This document shows positions 56,816 through 64,000 of a DNA stretch of 64,000 bases, piece by piece. The notes beneath the pieces were generated by a model. That model was given only the letters and a program-made list of their open reading frames with translations, searched no databases and had not been told where the DNA came from. How positions within the stretch are numbered: the first letter of the stretch is position 1; each line of letters opens with the position of its first letter. This DNA comes from an uncultured Gammaproteobacteria bacterium (lineage in GTDB: Bacteria; Pseudomonadota; Gammaproteobacteria; Arenicellales; JAANXG01): assembly GCA_947259705.1 (NCBI GenBank), contig CAMYNL010000016.1:1-64000 (forward strand), read 5' to 3'. The translations under genes were made by a program, and so were the position numbers.

Positions 56816-58192
56816 TCAGCGTATGGCCAGGAAGAACGCGGCGTCACCGCGGCGAATATTGAGCAGCAGTGTCCCTGCACCACGCACTGCGGCGGCAAAC
56901 TCCTCAACTGACGCGAGCGGCCGGCGGTTGGCGGATACGATCACGTCCTGTTCCCGCAGGCCGGCGTTCCACGCCGAACTTCCCGGGTCCACCTCCTCTA
57001 CCCACACCCCCTGCTGCAGCGAGCGGGTACGGCGGTCGGGCGGCAGATCGGCGAAGCGGGCGCCGGCCAGGGCGCCGTGCAGGACGGCGCCGTCGCGGTA
57101 TTCCTGCGCCAGGGCGTCGATGCGGGCGGTGATCTCTCGCATCCTCCCCTGGCGAAGCACGATCAATTCAACCTCCTGGCCAACCCGCAGGAGCCCCACG
57201 GCGTTGCGCAGGTCCGCGGCGTCGTCGATGCGGCGGCCATTGACCTCGGTGACGACGTCTCCCTCGCGCAGCCCGGCCCTGGCCGCCGGCGAGTCCGGGA
57301 CAATCTGCGAAATCACCGCACCGGCATTGCGGTCCATGCCGAAGGCCTGCGCCAGTTCCGGCGTCAGGTCCTGGATGTATACGCCAAGCTGGCCACGCTG
57401 GATGCGACCATGCTTCACCAGCTGGTTGGTGAGCTCACGCACCATGTTGATCGGGATCGCAAAACCAATCCCGACATTACCTCCGGCGGGGGCCAGGATG
57501 GCGGTATTGATCCCCACCAGTTCGCCTCGCAGGTTGACCAGGGCGCCGCCGGAGTTACCGGGGTTGATAGAGGCATCGGTCTGGATGAAATCCTCGTAGC
57601 CCTCGATGCCCAGTCCGCTGCGCCCGAGCGCGCTGACTATGCCTGATGTCACTGTTTGGTTAAGACCGAAGGGGTTGCCGATGGCGACCACGAAATCCCC
57701 CACCCGCAGCCGGTCGGAGTCTCCGATCGTGATGGCGGTCAGGTCCTCCGCCGAAATCCTGATCACCGCCACGTCCGAATCCGGATCGGTGCCTATCACC
57801 TCTGCACTGAATGTACGCGCGTCCTGCAGCGTGACCGTGATTTCGTCGGCTTTTTCCACCACATGGGTATTGGTGATGACCAGCCCCTCCCCGGCGTCGA
57901 TGATGACGCCGGAACCCAGGCTCTGGGTCTGCCGTCGCCGCCTCGGTTCGGGCAGATCGAAGAAGCGACGGAAAAACGGGTCCTGCAGCAGCGGGTTCTC
58001 CCGGATACGTAGCGTGCTGGTGGTGGCGATGTTGACTACCGCGGGCATGACGCGCTCCAGCATCGGCGCCAGGGTCGGCAACTCGTCGCCCTCCACGGCC
58101 AGCGGCAACGCGGCCCGCGCAGGGTTGATGACCAGCACGCACAGCGCCAGCCCCGGCAACGTCAGCCGCCATGGATTCTCGTGCGATATCAT
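56816..58192 (-). CDS. DegQ/DegP-like periplasmic serine protease
   Basis: 458 residues of the HtrA family. A signal peptide (ending near INPARA) is followed by the trypsin-like domain with His110 ([12 protein letters not shown]), Asp140 (DPDSDVAVI) and Ser214 ([14 protein letters not shown]). Two PDZ domains follow (about 270-350, with [19 protein letters not shown], and 380-455). It degrades or refolds damaged periplasmic proteins. The N-terminal LOOP region is shorter than DegP and matches DegQ-type length. Confidence 0.92.
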   Translation of the reverse strand: MISHENPWRLTLPGLALCVLVINPARAALPLAVEGDELPTLAPMLERVMPAVVNIATTSTLRIRENPLLQDPFFRRFFDLPEPRRRRQTQSLGSGVIIDAGEGLVITNTHVVEKADEITVTLQDARTFSAEVIGTDPDSDVAVIRISAEDLTAITIGDSDRLRVGDFVVAIGNPFGLNQTVTSGIVSALGRSGLGIEGYEDFIQTDASINPGNSGGALVNLRGELVGINTAILAPAGGNVGIGFAIPINMVRELTNQLVKHGRIQRGQLGVYIQDLTPELAQAFGMDRNAGAVISQIVPDSPAARAGLREGDVVTEVNGRRIDDAADLRNAVGLLRVGQEVELIVLRQGRMREITARIDALAQEYRDGAVLHGALAGARFADLPPDRRTRSLQQGVWVEEVDPGSSAWNAGLREQDVIVSANRRPLASVEEFAAAVRGAGTLLLNIRRGDAAFFLAIR

Positions 58193-58262
58193 TGCAGCAT
58201 CAGCGGCGATGGGTGAATTTGCTTGTTGCGGAAATGATGTCTCGGCGCCGATTTTTCAACCG

Positions 58263-58634
58263 TCATTTCGCCCCGACCGGCCCCAGCACATACCACCCGT
58301 CGCGCAACGAGGACCAGGCCATTCCCCCATGATCAGGCGGCCTGCCGGCGGGCGCGAATGCCAAGCTTACCGGCGGGTCGTTGCGGGGTGTGAACACAAC
58401 ATGGTCGTCCCTGACCTCGATGTTCGTGTTGGCCAGCGCCTCGGGGACCTTCACTTCGGTGCCGCGATCCGGACCGAGCACCTGCCCGGCATATATTCGG
58501 GCGGGTTCTTCGAAGAAATAAAGCCATTTTTCGGCGGGCGAATACCGCTGCCAGCATTGCTGCAGCATGATCACGACCAGAAGCAGGAACGAAAAGAAAA
58601 GTATGAGTCGTTTGCTGGAAATCCGCAGATCCAT
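58263..58634 (-). CDS. Hypothetical single-pass membrane protein
   Basis: 123 residues with one N-terminal transmembrane helix (about 9-25, ILFFSFLLLVVIMLQ) and a periplasmic domain with VKVPEALANTNIEVRDDHVV and a C-terminal SSLRDGWYVLGPVGAK. Length and the single anchor suggest a small envelope protein, but no family is recognised. It follows the GGDEF gene on the same strand after a 107-nt gap. Confidence 0.65.
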   Translation of the reverse strand: MDLRISSKRLILFFSFLLLVVIMLQQCWQRYSPAEKWLYFFEEPARIYAGQVLGPDRGTEVKVPEALANTNIEVRDDHVVFTPRNDPPVSLAFAPAGRPPDHGGMAWSSLRDGWYVLGPVGAK

Positions 58635-58715
58635 GATCTCCCACTCGTGCTCGAATCTACTGTGGTACGAGCATTATACCTTCCACGGATCGTGTCGGCG
58701 CGCGCCAGGCGATGG

Positions 58716-58750
58716 GCCGCGTGAGCCCGCCCCGGACGGGCTCACGCGGC
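58716..58750. terminator. Perfect 14-bp hairpin at the GGDEF stop codon
   Basis: GCCGCGTGAGCCCG (58716-58729) and CGGGCTCACGCGGC (58737-58750) are perfectly complementary around the loop CCCCGGA. The 3' arm (minus strand) includes the GGDEF stop codon. The stem is very stable, but neither strand has a T-run after it, so it may stop RNA polymerase only partially or act as an RNA stabiliser. Confidence 0.6.
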
Positions 58751-60466
58751 GGTGCGGATGTCTGCAAGCTTCACGGTATTGCGGCCGGCGGCCTTGGCCT
58801 GATACATGGCCTGGTCGGCTGCAGCGATGATCTCTTCCGGCGTATTGTCCGCGCTGGGGAACAGCGCGACGCCTATGCTGGCGGTCACCCGCAGCGTTGC
58901 ACCTTCGAGATCGTACGGTTCCGCCATCAATTCCTGCACGCGTTCGGCCAGTGACCGCGCCAGGCGCCGCGATTCCTCCGCACCCGCGGCCAGGTCCGGC
59001 AGGATGACCACAAACTCGTCACCGCCCAGGCGCCCCGCGATATCGCGCCGTCTGAGGCTGCGCCGTAAACGGCGGGACATTTCCTGGAGCAGCAGGTCCC
59101 CGCCGGCATGACCGAACTCGTCGTTGATGGACTTGAATTCATCCAGGTCGATGAAAAGCATGGCGCCCATACGATCGACCTGCTCGCATTGCCGGATCGC
59201 CTGTTCAAGGTGCTTGAGGAACAGCAGCCGATTCGGCAGCGAGGTTAGTGCGTCGTGGTATGCCTGATGCCAGATTAGCCCCTCGATGCGTTTGCGTTCC
59301 AGTGCGTTGACGAACACCTCGCCGGCGGTTTGCAGCAGGGTGACCGTCTCCTCGTTCCATTTCTTCTCGCTGCGAACGGAATCGAAGCCCAGGAAGCCGC
59401 GCACCTCGCCGCCCAGCATCATCGGCACCGCCACCAGGGAGCGGATGTTCTGCTGGGCAAAGCGCCGTTGTTCGTTCTCCGCCGAGGCCGGCAGGTCCTT
59501 GGCCCGGTGCACATGTATCGGCCTGCCGTCCCGAATGGGACCTAGGAGGTAAGCGTGATCCCCCATGGCTACACTCTGGTTGGCGTGCCGCTGCGAGTCG
59601 ACGCCCGGGGCGCACCACTCGTAGATACAATCCATGATTTCGCTGTCTTCGCGAAACAGCATGACATAACTGCGATCGACCTCGGCAAACTCCCCCAGCA
59701 CCCGCAGCCCATCGTGTATGCCGGTATCCAGGTTGTCGATGCTAAGCCGGATAAGATTGGACGCCAGGCCCACCACCAGACGCTCGAAGCGCACGCGGCG
59801 GTTGAGGTCGCGCTCCCTCCTCTCCTTGTGGGCGACATCCCGCTGCAGCTGGGTGTTGGTTTCCGTCAAGCGGGTGACCGTGGCGGCATGTTCCTCCTCG
59901 GAGGCCAGCGCCCGGGCCAGGGCCCGATGAAAACTCACTGCTCCGGCCAGCAGCGCGGACAGAAAGACCACGGCGGCCAGGGCGAGAACCCAATACAGCG
60001 GCTGTGCCTGCAAACCCAGCCAGGCCATTACCGGCACGACAGTAGCCGACAGGAACAGTACGAATGCCGGTAATATCGGCGCGAGGTAGGGGATGGCAGT
60101 GGCCGTGACGCCGAGCGGCAGTAGCAGCACCACGGCCTGATACACACCGCTGGTGTAGCTGAGCAGCACCACGGAACTGATACCCCATACCAGGCCCAGC
60201 AGCATGCTGCCCAGTACCAGCTGCCGACTCCATAGCTGCCAGTCGGTGGGTTGGAGGCGCTTGCGATAACGCCACAGCAGCAGCACCCCTGCAGCCACGG
60301 CCAGCGCGATGGCCGCGCAGCAGCCGAGCAGCACTGGCACAGGGACCTCCGTGGAGAGCACGAAGAAGGTGAGCGCGGGCAGCGCCATGTTGACGATCAG
60401 CCCGACCGGCAGTTGAGAGAACGCAATGTCGAGCAGTTGAGTCCGGTGTTGCCGGGAGCCGTTCAA
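58742..60466 (-). CDS. Membrane GAF-GGDEF diguanylate cyclase
   Basis: 574 residues: N-terminal membrane region with about five to six helices (about 15-190), coiled-coil linker (about 195-225), GAF domain (about 235-400, with VAVPMMLGGEVRGFLGFDS), and a GGDEF domain with the intact catalytic motif GGDEF (481-485) and an inhibitory RRRD site five residues before it (472-475). It should make c-di-GMP with product feedback. No EAL domain. The start is a TTG at 60466 by the longest frame; the first ATG is 26 codons later. Confidence 0.9.
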   Translation of the reverse strand: MNGSRQHRTQLLDIAFSQLPVGLIVNMALPALTFFVLSTEVPVPVLLGCCAAIALAVAAGVLLLWRYRKRLQPTDWQLWSRQLVLGSMLLGLVWGISSVVLLSYTSGVYQAVVLLLPLGVTATAIPYLAPILPAFVLFLSATVVPVMAWLGLQAQPLYWVLALAAVVFLSALLAGAVSFHRALARALASEEEHAATVTRLTETNTQLQRDVAHKERRERDLNRRVRFERLVVGLASNLIRLSIDNLDTGIHDGLRVLGEFAEVDRSYVMLFREDSEIMDCIYEWCAPGVDSQRHANQSVAMGDHAYLLGPIRDGRPIHVHRAKDLPASAENEQRRFAQQNIRSLVAVPMMLGGEVRGFLGFDSVRSEKKWNEETVTLLQTAGEVFVNALERKRIEGLIWHQAYHDALTSLPNRLLFLKHLEQAIRQCEQVDRMGAMLFIDLDEFKSINDEFGHAGGDLLLQEMSRRLRRSLRRRDIAGRLGGDEFVVILPDLAAGAEESRRLARSLAERVQELMAEPYDLEGATLRVTASIGVALFPSADNTPEEIIAAADQAMYQAKAAGRNTVKLADIRTAA

Positions 60467-60518
60467 TAGTTATGACCCTGGATTCCAGGCCATTCCATGT
60501 ACCCTGTTCATCCCACTA

Positions 60519-60524
60519 AGTATA
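60519..60524 (-). promoter_or_regulatory. Possible -10 element for the GGDEF gene
   Basis: TATACT on the minus strand, about 50 nt before the predicted TTG start. No matching -35 hexamer was found. It lies in the 92-nt gap to the 5'-nucleotidase gene. Confidence 0.3.
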
Positions 60525-60558
60525 GGAAATATTGCCGTCGGGACCATGCCCGGGCCAG

Positions 60559-61449
60559 TCATTCATTGGCGACGCCATGGGGCACGTGCCCGGTGGGGAC
60601 GTGTTCCCGCGTGGAGTCGCAATGATCGCGTTGGTCGTCGAAGAAAATGTCGGCGCCGAAGGTGCGCAGGAATTCTCCTTTTGCCAGGCCACCGAGAAAA
60701 ACTGCCTCGTCAATACGGATTTCCCATGCGCGCAGCGTTCGGATCACCCGCTCATGCGCCGGGGCCGCCCGTGCGGTGAACAGCGCGGTGCGGATGGGCG
60801 AATCCTGGGCCGGGTACTCGGACTGGATGCGATGCAGTGCCGCGAGTACGTTCTTGAACGGCCCGCCCGGCAGTGGATCCTTCGCCGCAGCCGACTCCGA
60901 GCGGGTAAAGGCCTCCAGGCCCTGGGTCTTGTATACCCTCTCGGCGTCATCGGCGAACAGCACCGCATCGCCGTCAAAGGCGATTCGCAACTGTTCACTT
61001 TCGTTCATCCCCACCTTGGACGGCAGGATGGTGGCGGCGGCGAACCCTTCGTCGAGTGCATTGCGCACGTCCTGCGGATCCGTCGAAAGGAACAGGTGCG
61101 CGTTGAAGGGCCGCACATACCGGTAGGGGCTGACGCCGCCGGTGAAAGCGGCGCGACTGATATCTAGGCTGAAGTGCTTGATGGAATTGAATACCCGCAG
61201 CCCGGTGTCCGCGCTGTTGCGGGATATCAGCACCACCTCTACGCGGGCCCGCTCGGAACCTACCTGATTGAGCCGCAGCAGCTTCTTAACCAGCGGGAAC
61301 GCTACCCCTGGCTCCAGCACCTCGTTTTCGTGATCGATCTGGTAGTGGCAGTAGGCGTCCACGCCTTCCTTTTCGAACACCGAATGGCTTGCCTCCAGGT
61401 CGAACAGGGCACGTGAAGAGATTGCCACGACAAGTTTGTCGACAGTCAT
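60559..61449 (-). CDS. Cytosolic 5'-nucleotidase (PF06189-type)
   Basis: 296 residues from ATG 61449 (MTVDKLVVAISSRALFDLEA), which fits family N-termini; an ATG ten codons earlier (61479) is also in frame. The protein follows the animal-type NT5C1A-like family found in some proteobacteria: FDLEASHSVF, VEVVLISRNSADTGLRVF, ISRAAFTGG and FDGDAVLFADDAERVYK, a HAD-like catalytic order. It dephosphorylates nucleoside monophosphates such as AMP. It begins about 30 nt after the AddA-like gene. Confidence 0.85.
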   Translation of the reverse strand: MTVDKLVVAISSRALFDLEASHSVFEKEGVDAYCHYQIDHENEVLEPGVAFPLVKKLLRLNQVGSERARVEVVLISRNSADTGLRVFNSIKHFSLDISRAAFTGGVSPYRYVRPFNAHLFLSTDPQDVRNALDEGFAAATILPSKVGMNESEQLRIAFDGDAVLFADDAERVYKTQGLEAFTRSESAAAKDPLPGGPFKNVLAALHRIQSEYPAQDSPIRTALFTARAAPAHERVIRTLRAWEIRIDEAVFLGGLAKGEFLRTFGADIFFDDQRDHCDSTREHVPTGHVPHGVANE

Positions 61450-61480
61450 CTCTTTATAGTGCGTTGGGCTTGCATCCATA

Positions 61481-64000
61481 TCAACTGTCGCCAGTGTCGC
61501 ATTCCCGCCATCCGCGCAACAAGGGAAAATACAGGCCGAGCCGGGTCCGCCGGGGTTCAAGCGCTTGCATCGCCGCCGCGTAGCGCAACAACTGTGGCCG
61601 GTAACGTATCAGCTCACGATCCAGGAATCCATCCACGTCGGCGCCCTCGTGGATGCTGGTCTTGAAGTCGATGATCCAGCGTATCTCACCGTCGACGAAG
61701 GTCCGGTCGATGCGTAATCGGCGCCGCCTACCCTCCTCGACGCAGGTAAGCGGATACTCGTTCTCGATCGAGCCATGACTGGTGTCGAATAGCCATTGTG
61801 CGCGTGGATCATCCAGCACGTTCTGCAGCGCCGCACAAAGCCGGTGCAGCGCCGGTTGCAGCTCGGCCCCGGACACGCCGAGCGCTGACAGCCTCTGACG
61901 CCAGAAATCCCTGAGCGCCTCGATACGCCGGGCATCCCATGTCTTGAGTCCCTGTTCCGCCATGTGCTGCAAGGCCTCGTGGACCAGCACCCCGACCGTG
62001 CGCGCGGTCAGACCGACCCAGGAAAACTCGATGTCTTCCTGCTCGGCGTCCACCGCCGGCGTACCAACGGTGAGCGCCGGCGACGCCGCCCGCGGCGGCG
62101 CGCGCCAATCGTCCGGCAGCCGGCGCAGGAGCAGATCCTGGGGGGCGACCCGGATCGTGCCGGCCGCCGCCTCCGGATCCGCCGCCGCGGACTCGAACTC
62201 GGCCGTCACGTGCGGCCAGATCAACTCCAGCAAGCTACCCTGCGACGGACGGCCAGCCCCGCCGTCGGCGCCCCTTTTCACACTTCCAAACAGGTGCAGC
62301 TGGCGCACTGCCCGCGTGCATCCCACGTAGATAAGCCGCTGACTTTCCAGCCGGTCTTTCTCCTTCTCCAGTCGGCGCAGGTAGAGGTAGTGAGCGTCGG
62401 GTGCGGCGCCCGCCTCATGCAGCGGCGCCAGCAGCAGGCCCTTGCCCACCACGTCTTCCTGCCACGCCAGAAGCCTCGCCTCATCGCGTCCCGGCCCGCG
62501 CTCCAGCCCGGGTATGATGACAGTGTCGAACTCCAGTCCCTTGGCCTTGTGGAGGGTCATCAACTGCACCGCGTCCTGAGACCCGGACAGCGACCGCGAC
62601 CAGCGGCGGGTAAGCGCGGCCTCGAACGCGACCTCATCGAGTAACCGGCCCCCGCCGTCGTGCTCATTTACCAGTTCCAACAGCTGCCCGGCATCAACCA
62701 GCGCGCCGGGACCGACGCATGCCGGTCCACCCAGTTGCTCCCAGGCGGCCTGCAGCCACGGCCGCAGCGGTGCGCGACCGCGGCGTTCCAGCGCCGCCTG
62801 CAGTGCCATGACGCAGCGCGTCAGCGCGGCCTCGCCGGCGCTGGAGAGAGGCGGCCATTGCTCCGAGCGCCGCAGCACCTCCCACAGGCAGTCGCCCCCC
62901 GCGGCGCGCGCAATGGCGTCCAGATCGTAGAGGCCAAGGCCGCACCATGGCGCCCTCAGCACCGCCAGCCATGACATCCGGTCCGCGGGATGCAGTAGCG
63001 CCCGCAGCAGCGCCAGCAGGTCCTGAACCACCGGCTGCGTCGCCAGTCCACCCAGATCAATACTGGCATAGGGGATCTTCGCCTGTTCCAGCGCCGGGGT
63101 GATCCACGCAAGATGGCTGCGTGCCCGCGACAGGATGGCGATTCCGTTGAGTCCCCGTTCGCTGCGGATGTCTTCGATGAGCGCCACGATACGGGTCGCC
63201 TCGGCATTGGGCGTGGGGTTGACCATAGCGTGCACCGTGACGCCGGCGGCCGGCAGCGGCGACACCTGATGCACCGCGGGCTCGTAGCTGACCGCGCCGC
63301 GGGCCGGGTCCGAGTCGGCGGGAAACACCGGCGCGAATGCGTCATTGACCCAGCTCACCACCGCCGGATCGGAACGGAAGTTAACCTTCAGGCGAATCGG
63401 TTCGGGACGGAACGAGCCAATACCGTGGTCCACCACCTGCAGAAAGATGCCGACCTCAGCCTCACGGAAACGGTAGATCGATTGCATCGGATCGCCGACT
63501 ATGAACAAGGTGTGACCGTCGCCCTCGGTCCAAGCTGCCATAAGTTTTTCCAGCAGCTCCCGCTGGGATTCCGAGGTGTCCTGGAACTCGTCCACCAGCA
63601 GATGCTGGATCCGATAGTCCAGCCGCAGCGCCAGGTCACTGGGGGCCTCGGGGTCACCCAGCGCGCCGTTGGCACGCCGTCCCAGCTCGGCGAAGTCGGC
63701 TTGTCCACGTTCGGCGAACAGGGTGTGCAGCTGCGCCGCCGCCAACTGACACAACCGGGTCAGGGCGCCAAGCACCTGCCATTGCTGGTCCTCGAAGGCC
63801 GGCCCCGGTAAAGACCTGACGCCGACAAGGGCCTGCCGCAAAACCTCGTTGTCCGACAGCTCGGCGAGAATGTCCTCGGCCTGTTCTTTCATAGCCGTCG
63901 CCCGCTGGGCCGGGTCGGCGGGGAATCCGTTGTTGACGTTGAGCCTCCTGCGCCACGCATTGGCTTGCGTCAGCCATAGATCCGCGAGCGCCATCCAGCG
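61481..64000 (-). CDS. AddA-like UvrD-family helicase-nuclease (5' end outside window)
   Basis: The frame stays open to the window edge, so the N-terminus with Walker A is missing; at least 839 residues are visible. Helicase motifs: LLVDEFQDTSESQ (Walker B), FIVGDPMQSIYRFREAEVG (motif III), VQLMTLHKAKGLEFDTVI (motif V) and RLIYVGCTRAVRQLHL (motif VI). The C-terminus has the PD-(D/E)XK nuclease typical of AddA: VLVHEALQHM, then RIDRTFVDGEIRWIIDFKTS with the Asp and Lys of the active site. It repairs double-strand breaks with an AddB partner, expected beyond the edge. Confidence 0.9.
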   Translation of the reverse strand, partial: RWMALADLWLTQANAWRRRLNVNNGFPADPAQRATAMKEQAEDILAELSDNEVLRQALVGVRSLPGPAFEDQQWQVLGALTRLCQLAAAQLHTLFAERGQADFAELGRRANGALGDPEAPSDLALRLDYRIQHLLVDEFQDTSESQRELLEKLMAAWTEGDGHTLFIVGDPMQSIYRFREAEVGIFLQVVDHGIGSFRPEPIRLKVNFRSDPAVVSWVNDAFAPVFPADSDPARGAVSYEPAVHQVSPLPAAGVTVHAMVNPTPNAEATRIVALIEDIRSERGLNGIAILSRARSHLAWITPALEQAKIPYASIDLGGLATQPVVQDLLALLRALLHPADRMSWLAVLRAPWCGLGLYDLDAIARAAGGDCLWEVLRRSEQWPPLSSAGEAALTRCVMALQAALERRGRAPLRPWLQAAWEQLGGPACVGPGALVDAGQLLELVNEHDGGGRLLDEVAFEAALTRRWSRSLSGSQDAVQLMTLHKAKGLEFDTVIIPGLERGPGRDEARLLAWQEDVVGKGLLLAPLHEAGAAPDAHYLYLRRLEKEKDRLESQRLIYVGCTRAVRQLHLFGSVKRGADGGAGRPSQGSLLELIWPHVTAEFESAAADPEAAAGTIRVAPQDLLLRRLPDDWRAPPRAASPALTVGTPAVDAEQEDIEFSWVGLTARTVGVLVHEALQHMAEQGLKTWDARRIEALRDFWRQRLSALGVSGAELQPALHRLCAALQNVLDDPRAQWLFDTSHGSIENEYPLTCVEEGRRRRLRIDRTFVDGEIRWIIDFKTSIHEGADVDGFLDRELIRYRPQLLRYAAAMQALEPRRTRLGLYFPLLRGWRECDTGDS

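Overview
The window is GC-rich, densely packed chromosomal DNA from a gammaproteobacterium. Most of it is core genome. Three gene orders point to the Pseudomonas/Chromatiales side of the class: yebC-ruvCAB-ybgC-tolQRAB-pal-cpoB-queEC followed by tRNA-Lys; leuS-lptE-holA-proA-nadD-rsfS-rlmH-maf-rng; and rpe-gph-trpE kept apart from trpGDC. A YeeE/YedE sulfur-compound transporter would fit a sulfur-metabolising relative, but I cannot name the genus. I found no phage, transposase or CRISPR array.

Layout. 1-14.7 kb (all minus strand): tRNA-Lys, a YeeE/YedE transporter, preQ0 synthesis (queE, queC), the complete Tol-Pal envelope system, the RuvABC Holliday-junction resolvasome, yebC, a nudB-like Nudix hydrolase, a damaged aspS, a DUF502 membrane protein and an FmdB-type zinc ribbon. 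14.8-22.7 kb (minus): pmbA/tldD, a Nit-family amidase, a small exported protein and the very large AsmA-like yhdP. 22.9-32.2 kb: a small plus-strand ORF, then the long minus-strand rng...leuS group. 32.3-42.4 kb: accessory and semi-core genes, including a DUF4124 protein, a small lipoprotein, a YfcG-like GST, PBP1B with an overlapping TPR lipoprotein (probable LpoP-type activator), a DsbA-fold isomerase, YjbQ, a cyclopropane-fatty-acid synthase, a radical SAM protein and a Kelch protein. 42.5-48.5 kb is the most unusual stretch: a YghO-like acyltransferase; a four-gene minus-strand cluster (XanB2/FkbO-type chorismatase, NnrU, an anchored unknown, and a Rieske-like protein whose cluster ligands are all replaced); and a stand-alone GspE/PulE ATPase. 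48.5-56.6 kb (minus): a DUF885 peptidase-like protein, OsmC, trpGDC, an AT-richer gene-less gap with a REP-like palindrome, trpE behind a structured leader, gph and rpe. 56.8-64 kb (minus): a DegQ-type protease, a small membrane protein, a GAF-GGDEF cyclase, a cytosolic 5'-nucleotidase and the C-terminal part of an AddA-like helicase-nuclease cut by the window edge.

The observations most worth checking are: (1) aspS has lost about 80 nt encoding class II motif 3 and is frameshifted, although the downstream tail is still well conserved; (2) the Rieske-fold protein at 43.7 kb has ETESPG in place of CTHLGC and NPDSGE in place of CPCHGS; (3) the trpE leader has nested long-range stems and a 22-codon ORF with two Trp codons. 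No large undescribed multi-gene defence or secretion system is visible. The chorismatase-NnrU-unknown-Rieske-like cluster is the best candidate for an uncharacterised functional unit.
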